Positions 34,941-46,509 of a stretch of 64,000 nucleotides of DNA are shown piece by piece. Under the pieces are notes generated by a model. The model had not been told where the DNA came from, ran no database searches, and saw nothing but the letters and a program-made list of their open reading frames with translations. Origin of the DNA: Hordeum vulgare subsp. vulgare (lineage: Eukaryota; Streptophyta; Magnoliopsida; Poales; Poaceae); NCBI RefSeq assembly GCF_904849725.1, contig NC_058522.1, forward strand, positions 437,625,529 through 437,689,528. Direction: 5' to 3'. Position numbers and translations under genes: made by a program. How positions within the stretch are numbered: the stretch's first letter is position 1; each line of letters opens with the position of its first letter.

Positions 34941-37900
34941 TTAGCTGCGATCTAGAATCGCCGAAGTATTAACTTTCTCCGAGTGTGCACTTAACGTCAC
35001 ACTCAGGGACTTAGCTGCGATCCAGAATCGCCTAAGAATTAACTTTCTCCGAGTGCGCACTTAACGTCACACTCGGGCACTTAGCTGCGATCCAGAATCG
35101 CCTAAGAATTAACTTTCTCCGAGTGCGCACTTAACGTCACACTCAGGGACTTAGCTGCGATCCAGAATCGCCTAAGTATTACCTTTCTCCGAGTGCGCAC
35201 TTAATGTCACACTCGAGGACTTAGCTGTGATCCAGAATCGCCTAAGTATTACCTTTCTCCGAGTGTGCACTTAACGTCACACTCGGGGACTTAGCTGCGA
35301 CCCAGAATCGCCTAAGTATTAAATTTCTCTGAGTGTGCACTTAACGTCACACTCGGGGACTTAGCTGCGATCCAGAATCGCCTAAGAATTAACTTTCTAC
35401 GAGTGCGCACTTAACATCACACTCGGGGACTTAGCTGCGATCCAGAATCACCTAAGTATTAACTTTCTCTGAGTGTGCACTTAACGTCACACTCGGGGAC
35501 TTAGCTGCGATCCAGAATCGCCTAAGAATTAACTTTTTCCGAGTGCGCACTTAACGTCACACTCGGGGACTTAGCTGCGATCCAGAATCGTCTAAGTATT
35601 AACTTTCTCCGAGTGCGCACTTAACGTCACACTGGAGGACTTAGCTGCGATCCAGAATCGCCTAAGTATTACCTTTCTCCGAGTGTGCACTTAACATCAC
35701 ACTCGGGGACTTAGCTGCGATCCAGAATCGCCTAAGAATTAACTTTCTCCGAGTGCGCACTTAACGTCACACTCAGGGACTTAGCTGCGATCTAGAATCG
35801 CCTAAGTATTACCTTTCTCCGAGTGCGCACTTAACGTCACACTCGAGGACTTAGCTGCGATCCAGAATCGCCTAAGTATTACCTTTCTCCAAGTGTGCAC
35901 TTAACGTCACACTCGGGGACTTAGCTGCGATCCAGAATCGCCTAAGTATTAACTTTCTTTGAGTGTGCACTTAACGTCACACTCGGGGACTTAGTTGCGA
36001 TCCAGAATCGCCAAAGAATTAACTTTCTCCGAGTGCGCACTTAACGTCACACTCGGGGACTTAGCCGTGATCCAAAATCGCCTAAGTATTAACTTTCTCT
36101 GAGTGTGCACTTAACGTCACACTCGGGGACTTAGCTGCGATCCAGAATCGCCTAAGAATTCACTTTTTCCGAGTGCGCACTTAACGTCACACTCGGGGAC
36201 TTAGCAGCGATCCAGAATCGCCTAAGTATTAACTTTCTCCGAGTGCGCACTTAACGTCACACTCGAGGACTTAGTTGCGATCCAGAATCGCCTAAGTATT
36301 ACCTTTCTCCGAGTGTGCACTTAACGTCACACTCAGGGACTTAGCTGCGATCCAAAATCGCCTAACAACTAACTTTCTCCGAGTGCGCACGTAACGTCAA
36401 ACTCGGGGACTTAGCTGCGATCCAGAATCGCCTAAGTATTACCTTTCTCCGAGTGCGCACTTAACGTCACACTCGAGGACTTAGCTGCAATCCAGAATCG
36501 CCTAAGTATTACCTTTCTCCGAGTGTGCGCTTAACGCCACACTCGGAGACTTAGCTGCGATCCAGAATCGCCTAAGTATTAACTTTCTCTGAGTGTGCAG
36601 TTAACGTCACACTCGGGGACTTAGCTGCGATCCAGAATCGCCTAAGAATTAACTTTCTCTGAGTGCGCACTTAACGTCACACTCGGGGACTTAGCTGCGA
36701 TGCAGAATCGCCTAAGTATTAACTTTCTCCGAGTGCGCACTTAACGTCACACTCGAGGACTTAGCTGCGATCCAGAATCGCCTAAGTATTACCTTTCTCC
36801 AAGTGTGCACTTAACGTCACACTCGGGGACTTAGCTGCGATCCAGAATCGCCTAAGTATTAACTTTCTTTGAGTGCGCACTTAACGTCACACTCGAGGAC
36901 TTAGCTGCGATCCAGAATCGCCTAAGTATTACCTTTCTTCGAGTGCGCACCCGTCACACTCGGGTACTTAGCTGCGATCCAAAATCGCCTAAGTATTAAC
37001 TTTCTCTGAGTGTGCACTTAACGTCACACTCGGGGACTTAGCTGCGATCCAGAATCGCCTAAGAATTCACTTTTTCCGAGTGCGCACTTAACGTCACACT
37101 CGGGGACTTAGCTGCGATCCAGAATCGCCTAAGTATTAACTTTCTCCGAGTGCGCACTTAACGTCACACTCGAGGACTTAGCTGCGATCCAGAATCGCCT
37201 AAGTATTACCTTTCTCCGAGTGTGCATTTAACGTCACACTCCGGGACTTAGCTGCGATCCAAAATCGCCTAACAACTAACTTTCTCCGAGTGCGCACTTA
37301 ACGTCAAACTCGGGGACTTAGCTGCGATCCAGAATCGCCTAAGTAGTACCTTTCTCCGAGTGCGCACTTAACGTCACACTCGAGGACTTAGCTGCGATCC
37401 AGAATCGCCTAAGTATTACCTTTCTCCGAGTGTGCACTTAACGCCACACTCGGAGACTTAGCTGCGATCCAGAATCGCCTAAGTATTAACTTTCTGTGAG
37501 TGTGCACTTAACGTCACACTCGGGGACTTAGCTGCAATCCAGAATCGCCTAAGTATTACCTTTCTCCGAGTGTGCACTTAATGTCACACTCGGGGACTTA
37601 GCTGCGATCCAGAATCGCCTAAGAACTAACTTTCTCCGAGTGAGGACTTAACGGCACACTGGGGGACTTAGCTGCGATCCATAATCGCCTAACTATTACC
37701 TTTCTCCGAGTGCGCACTTAACGTCACACTCGAGGACTTAGCTGCGATCCAGAATCGCCTAAGTACTACCTTTCTCCGAGTGTGCACTTAACGTCACACT
37801 CGGAGACTTAGTTGCGATCCAGAATCGCCTAAGTATTAACTTTCTCTGAGTGTGCACTTAACGTCACACTCGGGGACTTAGCTGCGATCCAGAATCGCCT

Positions 37901-38257
37901 AAGAATTAACTTTCTCCGAGTGCGCACTTAACGTCACACTCGGGGACTTAGCTACGATCCAGAATCGCCTAAGTATTAACTTTCTCCGAGTGCGCACTTA
38001 ACGTCACACTCGAGGACTTAGCTGCGATCCAGAATTGCCTAAGTATTACCTTTCTCCGAGTGTGCACTTAATGTCACACTCGGGGACTTAGGTGTGATCC
38101 AGAATTGCCTAAGTATTAACTTTCTTCGAGTGTGCACTTAACATCACACTCGGTGACTTAGCTGCGATCCAAAATCGCCTAAGTATCAATTTTCTCCGAG
38201 TGTGCACTTAACGTCACACTCGGAGACTTAGCCGCGATAACGAATCGCCTAAGTACT
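34941..38257 (+). repeat. 70-bp tandem array, about 47 units, in the gypsy 3' untranslated region
   Basis: Every 70 bp the phrase ttagctgcgatccagaatcg recurs, followed by cctaagtatt, aactttctcc, gagtgcgcac, ttaacgtcac and actcggggac. The first unit starts at 34941 and the last, decayed, at 38228. One unit (36901) has a net 3-bp loss, shifting the phase. Units differ by recurrent variants (aagaatt/aagtatt, aac/acc, gcgc/gtgc, cgagg/cgggg) whose order repeats, giving higher-order periods of 9 and 13 units. Each unit contains two ACTCG-type motifs (cgagtg and cactcg) that form a short inverted repeat. Tat-lineage elements are known for such arrays and for seeding satellites. Confidence 0.95.
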
Positions 38258-38784
38258 CACTGAGGCTCATGTGGATGTCAAAACAACTGACAATTACATG
38301 AGTAGCAGAACCTCATTGATGCTCATGTGGATGTCAAAACAACTGACAACTACATGAGTAACAACTCGCCCCGAGTGCGACCTGATAGTCGCACTCGACA
38401 ACTTAGCTGTGATCCTGTATCGCCCAAGTACTCTATGACCTTCGAGTGTGTCCTACAGATCCACTCGGTGATCCTACAGATCCACTCGGAGATTCTTCAA
38501 GACCCTCAGTGAGGCTCATGCAGATGTCAAGACAACTGACATACTCCGCATGTTTGCCTTTGGCTTCACCAAGAAACGCCAAACAAAAACTCGAGCCAAA
38601 ATCGTCTCAACAACTCTTTGGCAAAAGAAGAGCAAAAGATTCGATTCAAATTCCAAGTTCACATAAAGATAGTTGGCTCGGTGTGGATCAAGCTTACCCA
38701 CACCGAACCAAGAACTTGATGGCCAACAGCAGTGGCCAAAGTTTCTTACAAATCAACACTCGGCATACCGAGGATAAAGTTTTC
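38258..38784 (+). repeat. Degenerate direct repeats between the array and the antisense ORF
   Basis: A phrase ggctcatgtggatgtcaaaa with caactgacaa... recurs at about 38265 and 38319 and, diverged, at 38512. Near 38400 a decayed relic of the 70-bp unit (acttagctgtgatcctgtat) appears. The rest has no supported gene. Confidence 0.6.
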
Positions 38785-39441
38785 TCAAACAACGTCAGGA
38801 CTGGCGCCGGGACTGGCACGCTCTACGAATGTGTCCAGGTCGATCCCGTCGGCGATGCGAGTGGCGCTCTCAAAGAAGGTTTCCATGAAGTCTTCGAACC
38901 GAAGTTTCTTCGTGTTGGCGACCTACAACGCTTTCAGCTTCTCTTCGCGCACCTCCTTGCAATGCACTCGGACAAGAGACAGAGCAACGTCCGTGCCACA
39001 GCGAGCCGCAGATTTCATCCATGACTGCACTTGGTTTGGGACCTCCTCCAGCCGAGTCATCAAGCCTTCCATCTCATGCCGAGACTCGTCCTCAGGCCAA
39101 AGCTCCTTGTCAATCCGACCGGCGACTACTCTCAGTCGACCGATGAAAGGCCCAACTTTGCCCAGGAGAATGTGCGCTCGGAGAAGATCTCGATTGGCGT
39201 CCTCCCGAGTGGAATGTTCTCACGCATCGACCGCTCCACGTCAGCTGCTTCAGCCTCAGCGTCCATGCAAAAATCTGCAAACACAGGACGAGCAAATAAT
39301 AAGCGCCGAGTGAAAATCTCAGACCAGAGGCACTCGGAAAAACAGGACTTACCACCCAGACGCATTATCATCTGCCGGGCCCAGTCACTGACGTATTTTT
39401 CCTGCGCTATACACCGCTTCTTCAGCACATCCATTTGTCCC

Positions 39442-41265
39442 TGTTGGAATTATGCCCTAGAGGCAATAATAAATATAGTTATTATTATAATTCCTGTATC
39501 AAGATAATCGTTTATTATCCATGCTATAATTGTATTGAATGAAGACTTATATACATGTGTGGATACATAGACAAAACACTGTCCCTAGCAAGCCTCTAGT
39601 TGGCTAGCCAGTTGATCAAAGATAGTCAGTGTCTTCTAATTATAAACAAGGTGTTGTTTCTTGATAACTAGATCACGTCATTAGGAGAATCGCATGATGG
39701 ACTAGACCCAAACTAATAGACGTAGCATGTTGATCGTGTCATTTTGTTGCTACTGTTTTCTGCGTGTCAAGTATTTGTTCCTATGACCATGAGATCATAT
39801 AACTCACTGACACCGGAGGAATACTTTGTGTGTATCAAACATCGCAATGTAACTGGGTGACTATAAAGATGCTCTATAGGTATCTCCGAAGGTGTTCGTT
39901 GAGTTAGTATGGATCGAGACTGGGATTTGTCACTCTGTGTGACGAAGAGGTGTCTCGGGGCCCACTCGGTAATACAACATCACACACAAGCCTTGCAAGC
40001 AATGTGACTTAGTGTAAGTTGCGGGATCTTGTATTACGGAACGAGTAAAGAGACTTGCCGGTAAACAAGATTGAAATAGGTATGCGGATACTGACGATCG
40101 AATCTCGGGCAAGTAACATACCGACGGACAAAGGGAATGACATACGGGATTATATGAATCCTTGGCACTGAGGTTCAAACGATAAGATCTTCGTAGAATA
40201 TGTAGGATCCAATATGGGCATCCAGGTCCCGCTATTGGATATTGACCGAGGAGTCTCTCGGGTCATGTCTACATGGTTCTCGAACCCGCAGGGTCTGCAC
40301 ACTTAAGGTTCGACGTTGTTTTATGCGTATTTGAGTTATATGGTTGGTTACCGAATGTTGTTCGGAGTCCCGGAGGAGATCACGGACATCACGAGGGTTT
40401 CTGGAATGGTCCGGAAACGAAGATTGATATATAGGATGACCTCATTTGATTACCAGAAGGTTTTCGGAGTTACCGGGAATGTACCGGGAATGACGAATGG
40501 GTTCCGGGAGTTCACCGGGGGGGGGGGGCAACCCACCCCGGGGAAGCCCATAGGCCTTGGGGGTGGCGCGCCAGCCCTTAGTGGGCTGGTGGGACAGCCC
40601 AAGAAGGCCCTATGCGCCATAGGAATAAAATCAAAGAGAAAAGGAAAAAAAAGAGGAGGTGGGAAAAGGGGGAAGGTCTCCTCCTTCCAAACCTAGTTGG
40701 ACTCGGTTTGGAAGGGGAGGGTTGCCCCCCTTGGCTCGGCCGAAGCCCTTGAGGGTCCTTGGACCCCAAGGCAAGGCTCCCCCTCTTCCGCCTATATATA
40801 CGGAGGTTCTAGGGCTGATTTGAGACAACTTTTCCACAGCAGCCCGACCACATACCTCCACGGTTTTTCCTCTAGATCGCGTTTCTACGTAGCTCGGGCG
40901 GAGCCCTGCAGAGATAAGATCACCACCAACCTCCGGAGCACCGTCATGCTGCCGGAGAACTCTTCTACCTCTCCGTCTCTCTTGCTGGATCAAGAAGGCC
41001 GAGATCATCGTCGAGCTGTACGTGTGCTGAACGCGGAGGTGCCGTCCGTTCGGCACTAGATCGTGGGACTGATCGCGGGACGATTCGCGGGGCGGATCGA
41101 GGGACGTGAGGACGTTCCACTACATCAACCGTGTTCACTAACGCTTCTGCTGTACGGTCTACAAGGGTACGTAGATCACACATCCCCTCTCGTAGATGGA
41201 CATCACCCTGATAGGTCTTTGTGCGCGTAGGAAAATTTTTGTTTCCCATGCGACGTTCCCCAACA
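39442..41265 (+). repeat. BARE1-type 5' LTR
   Basis: This 1824-bp LTR begins TGTTGGAATTATGCCCTAG and ends TTCCCCAACA. A TATATATA box lies at 40793-40800, about 470 bp before the LTR end, leaving R-U5 for transcript start. The tract ggggggggggggg near 40517 differs in length from the 3' LTR. Confidence 0.95.
40793..40800 (+). promoter_or_regulatory. TATA box of BARE1-type 5' LTR
   Basis: cTATATATAcgg lies in the same context as the 3' LTR box at 47855-47862. In BARE1 this region drives the genomic transcript. Confidence 0.65.
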
Positions 41266-41266
41266 G

Positions 41267-41278
41267 TGGTATCAGAGC
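41267..41278 (+). other. BARE1-type primer-binding site (initiator tRNA-Met)
   Basis: TGGTATCAGAGC begins one base after the 5' LTR. It is the standard plant copia primer site. Confidence 0.9.
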
Positions 41279-42519
41279 TAGGTTCATGCGTAGATGTCTT
41301 CTCGAGTAGAACAAAAAAGTTTGTGTGGGTGGTGATGTGCGTTTTGCTGCCCTCCTTAGTCTTTTCTTGATTCCGCGGTATTGTTGGATCGAAGCGGCTC
41401 GGACCGACATTACTCGTACGCTTACGAGAGACTAGTTTCATCGCCACGAGTAACTCCGTTGCTCAAAGATGACTGGCGGGTGTCAGTTTCTCCCACTTTA
41501 GTTGAATCGGATTTGACCGAGGAGGTCCTTGGATGAGGTTAAATAGAAACTCATATATCTCCGTTGTGGTGTTTGCGTAAGTAAGATGCGATCCTACTAG
41601 ATACCCATGGTCACCACGTAAAACATGCAACAACAAAATTAGAGGACGTCTAACTTGTTTTCACAGGGTATGCTTGTGATGTGATATGGCCAACGATGTG
41701 ATGTGATATATTGGATGTATGAGATGATCATGTTGTAATAGATAATATCGACTTGCACGTCGATGGTACGGCAACCGGCAGGAGCCATAGGGTTGTCTTT
41801 ATACTAATGTTTGTGCCCGCAGATGCGTTTACTATTTTGCTAGGATGTAGCTTTAGTAGTAATAGCATGAGTAGCACGACAACCCCGATGGCGACACGTT
41901 GATTTAGATCATGGTGTGGCGCCGGTGACAAGAAGATCGTGCCGGTGCTTTGGTGATGGAGATCAAGGAGCACGTGATGATGGCCATATCATGTCACTTA
42001 TGAATTGCATGTGATGTTAATCCTTTTATGCACCTTATTTTGCTTAGAACGACGGTAGCATTATGAGGTGATCTCTCACTAAAATTTCAAGACGAAATTG
42101 TGTTCTTCCCGACTGTGCACCGTTGCTACAGTTCGTCGTTTCGAGACACCACGTGATGATCGGGTGTGATAGACTCAACGTTTACATACAACGGGTGCAA
42201 AACAGTTGCGCACGCGGAACACTCGGGTTAAGCTTGATGAGCCTAGCATGTTCAGACCTGGCCTCGGAACACATGAGACCGAAAGGTCGATCATGAATCA
42301 TATAGATGATATGATTAGCATAGGGATGCTTACCACTGAAACTATGCTCAACTCACGTGATGATCGGACTTGAGCTAGTGTAAGTGGATCATGAACCACT
42401 CAAATGACTAGAGAGATGTACTTTTTGAGTGGGAGTTTAACGAGTAATTTGATGAATTTAAACTCTAATTATCTTGAACATAGTCTAAGTCCACTTTGAA
42501 TATATTTGTGTTGTAGATC
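41279..42519 (+). other. BARE1-type untranslated leader
   Basis: These 1.24 kb between primer site and gag ATG have no long frame. In this family the leader carries packaging and dimerisation signals; I cannot point to them in the sequence. Confidence 0.6.
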
Positions 42520-45500
42520 ATGGCTCACGCAACAGTCACCCTGAATTTTAATACGTTCCTAGAGAAAGCTAAGTTGAAAGATGATGGAAGCAACTTTGTA
42601 GACTGGGCTCGTAATCTTAAGCTAATCTTACAAGCTGGGAAGAAGGATTATGTCCTTAATGCTGCGCTAGGAGATGAACCACCCGCTACGGCTGATCAGG
42701 ATGTTAAGAACGCTTGGTTAGCACGTAAGGAGGACTACTCAGTAGTTCAATGTGTAGTCTTGTATGGCTTAGAGCCGGGACTTCAACGTCGCTTTGAGCG
42801 TCATGGAGCATTTGAGATGTTCCAGGAGTTGAAGTTTATCTTTCAGAAGAACGCCCGGATCGAGAGGTATGAGACCTCCGATAAATTCTATGCTTGCAAG
42901 ATGGAGGAGAACTCGTCTGTCAGTGAACATGTGCTCAAAATGTCTGGGTACTCAAACCGTCTAGCTGAGTTGGGGATTGAACTCCCGCAAGAAGCTATCA
43001 CTGACAGAATCCTTCAATCACTGCCGCCAAGCTATAAAGGCTTTGTGTTGAACTACAACATGCAAGGGATGAACAAGTCTCCCGGCGAGTTCTTTGCGAT
43101 GCTGAAAGTCGCAGAGTCTGAACTCCGTAAAGAGCATCAAGTGTTGATGGTGAATAAGATCACTAGTTTCAAGAGAAACGGCAAAGGCAAGAAGGGTAAT
43201 TCAAAGAAGAGCGGCAAGCCTGTTTCCATTCCAACGAAGAAACCCAAAGCTGGACCTAAGCCTGAAACAGAGTGTTACTATTGCAAGGGTATGGGTCACT
43301 GGAAGCGCAATTGCCCCAAGTATCTAGCTGATAAGAAGGTGGCCAAAGAAAAATCATGTATATTTGATATACATGTTATTGATGTGTACTTAACCGGCTC
43401 TCGTAGTAGTGCCTGGGTATTCGATACCGATTCTGTTGCTCATATTTGCAACTCGAAACAGGAACTGCGGAATAGACGAAGGCTGGCGAAAGATGAAGTG
43501 ACGATGCGCGTAGGAAATGGTTCCAAGGTTGATGCAATCGCCGTCGGCACACTTTCACTTCAGTTACCATCAGGATTAGTTATGAACTTGAATCATTGTT
43601 ATTTAGTGCCTGCGTTGAGCATGAACATTATATCTGGATCTTGTTTATTGCGAGACGGTTACTCTTTTAAGTCAGAGAATAATGGTTGTTCTATTTCTAT
43701 GAGTAACATCATTTATGGTCATGCACCCAATGTGAGAGGATTGTTCATATTGAATCTTGATAGCGATACACACATACATAACATTGAGACCAAAAGAGTT
43801 TGAGTTAACAATGATAGCGCCATATTTTTGTGGCACTGCCGCTTGGGTCATATTGGTGTAAAGCGCATGAAGAAACTCCATGCCGATGGACTTTTGGAGT
43901 CACTTGACTTTGATTCACTTGACACGTGCGAACCATGCCTCATGGGCAAGATGACTAAAACTCCGTTCTCTGGAACAATGGAGCGTGCAAGTGACTTGTT
44001 GGAAATCATACATACCGATGTGTGTGGTCCGATGAGCGTAGAGGCATGCGGCGGATATCGTTATTTTCTCACCTTCAGTGACGATTTGAGTAGATATGGT
44101 TATGTCTACTTAATGAAGCACAAGTCTGAAACATTTGAAAAATTCAAGCAATTTCAGAGTGAAGTTGAAAATCATCGTAACAAGAAGATCAAGTTCCTAC
44201 GGTCTGATCGTGGGGGTGAATATCTAAGTTTCGAGTTTGGTGCTCACTTAAGACAATGTGGAATTGTTTCACAGTTGACACCGCCTGGAACACCACAGCG
44301 TAATGGTGTGTCTGAACGTCATAATCGTACTTTATTAGAGATGGTGCGATCTATGATGTCTCTTACCGATTTGCCGTTATCGTTTTGGGGTTATGCATTA
44401 GAAACAGCTGCATTCACTTTAAATAGGGCACCATCAAAATCTGTTGAGACGACACCATACGAACTGTGGTATGGCAAAAGGCCAAAGTTGTCGTTTCTTA
44501 AAGTTTGGGGATGTGATGCTTATGTCAAAAAGCTTCAGCCTGAAAAGCTGGAACCCAAAGTGGAAAAGTGCATCTTCATAGGTTACCCAAAAGAGACAGT
44601 TGGGTACACCTTCTATCTCAAATCTGAGGGCGAAGTGTTTGTTGCTAAAAATAGAGCTTTTCTCGAGAAGGAGTTTCTCTCGAGAGAATTGAGTGGGAGG
44701 AAGATAGAACTTGATGAGGTTGTCGAACCTCTCATCCCTCTGGATGGTGGCGCAGGGCAAGGGCAAACCTCTGTCGTTGCGACGCCGGTTGAGGAGGAAG
44801 TTAATGATGATGATCATGAAACTCTGGTTCAAGTTTCTGTCGAACCACGCAGGTCGACGAGACCACGTGCTGCTCCAGAGTGGTACGGTAATCCCGTCTT
44901 GTCAATCATGTTGTTAGACAACAATGAACCTGCAAATTATGAAGAAGCAATGGTGGGCTCAGATTCCAACAAATGGCTAGAATCCATGAAGTCCGAGATA
45001 GGATCCATGTATGAGAACAAAGTGTGGACTTTGGAAGTACTACCTGAGGGCCGCAAGGCTATTCAGAACAAATGGATCTTTAAGAGGAAGACGGACGCTG
45101 ACGGCAATGTGACCATTTATAAAGCTCGACTTGTGGAAAAGGGTTTTTCACAAGTTCAAGGAGTTGTCTACGATGAGACATTCTCACCCGTAGCGATGCT
45201 TAAGTCCGTCAGAATCATGTTAGCAATAGCTGCATTTTTCGATTATGAAATCTGGCAGATGGATGTCAAAACGGCGTTCCTTAAGGAAGAGTTGTATATG
45301 ATGCAGCCCGAAGGTTTTGTCGATCCTAAGAATGCTAACAAAGTGTGCAAGCTCCAGCGCTCCATTTATGGACTGGTGCAAGCATCTCGAAGTTGGAACA
45401 AACGCTTTGATGAGGTGATCAAAGCATTTGGGTTTATACAAGTGGTTGGAGAATCTTGTATTTACAAGAAAGTGAGTGGGAGCTCTGTGGCGTTTCTAAT

Positions 45501-46457
45501 ATTATATGTGGATGACATATTGCTGATTGGAAACAACGTAGAGTTTTTGGAGAGCATAAAGGATTACTTGAATAAAAGTTTCTCTATGAAGGACCTAGGA
45601 GAAGCTGCTTACATTCTAGGCATTAAGATCTATAGGGATAGATCAAAACGCGTGATAGGACTTTCACAAAGCACATACCTTGATAAAGTTTTGAAGAGGT
45701 TCAAAATGGAACAGTCCAAGAAAGGGTTCTTGCCAGTTTTACAAGGTACGAGATTGAGTAAGACACAGTGCCCAGCAACTGATGAGGATAGAGAGCATAT
45801 GAGCACCGTCCCCTATGCTTCAGCCATAGGTTCTATCATGTATGCAATGTTGTGCACTAGACCGGACGTTAGCGTGGCCATAAGTATGGCAGGCAGGTTC
45901 CAGAGTAATCCGGGAGTGGATCACTGGACGGCGGTCAAGAATATCCTGAAGTACCTGAAAAGGACTAAGGAGATGTTTCTCGTGTATGGAGGTGACGAAG
46001 AGCTCGCCGTAAAGGGTTACGTCGATGCAAGCTTTGACACAGATCCAGACGACTCTAAGTCGCAGACCGGATACGTATTTATTCTTAATGGGGGTGCGAT
46101 AAGCTGGTGCAGTTCCAAGCAAACGTCATAGCAGATTCTACATGTGAAGCGGAGTACATGGCTGCCACGGAGGCGGCTAAGGAGGGTGTCTGGATGAAGC
46201 AGTTCATGATGGATCTTGGAGTGGTGCCAAGTGAACTGAATCCAATAACCTTGTTCTGTGACAACACGGGTGCCATTGCCTTAGCAAAGGAACCACGGTT
46301 TCACAAGAAGTCCAGACACATCAAACGATGCTTCAACCTCATCCGCGACTACGTCGAAGGGGATCTGAATGTAGTAGACCCGCTGACTAAACCTCTTCCA
46401 CGGGCAAAGCATGATCAACACCAGAACTGTATGGGTGTTAGATTTATTACAATGTAA
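42520..46457 (+). pseudogene. BARE1-type gag-pol polyprotein with a stop, a frameshift and altered protease
   Basis: The ATG at 42520 starts MAHATVTLNFNTFLEKAKLK. Gag ends with a zinc knuckle CYYCKGMGHWKRNC (about residue 252). Protease reads VFDTDSVAHICNS (about residue 302), with Asp where the D-T-G glycine belongs. A TGA at 43801-43803 interrupts the frame, which then continues unchanged in phase. Integrase has the zinc finger (HCRLGHIG ... CEPCLMGK) and D-D-E segments (IHTDVCGPM, RSDRGGEY, RNGVSERHNR). Reverse transcriptase has LYVDDILLIGN. RNase H begins GYVDASFDT. The frame is lost near 46123, and the rest of RNase H continues in another frame (DSTCEAEYMAATEAAKEGVW ... DPLTKPLP) to 46457. 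Domain order gag-PR-IN-RT-RH identifies copia. Confidence 0.9.
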
Positions 46458-46498
46458 TTCGCATGATGATGTGAGGGCTAGATTATTGACTCTAGTGC

Positions 46499-46508
46499 AA
46501 GTGGGAGA
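46499..46508 (+). other. BARE1-type polypurine tract
   Basis: AAGTGGGAGA lies two bases before the 3' LTR start and is the usual plus-strand primer tract of this family. Confidence 0.85.
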
Positions 46509-46509
46509 C

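Noticed and set aside
34941..38257. Regularly spaced repeats that could look like a CRISPR array
   Set aside because: The whole 70-bp unit is repeated with no unique spacers, the context is a plant retrotransposon, and no cas genes exist.
40631..41056. Frames of 120-141 codons in both BARE1 LTRs (also 47693-48118)
   Set aside because: GC-rich leader part of the LTR; not conserved coding, opposite to known LTR function.
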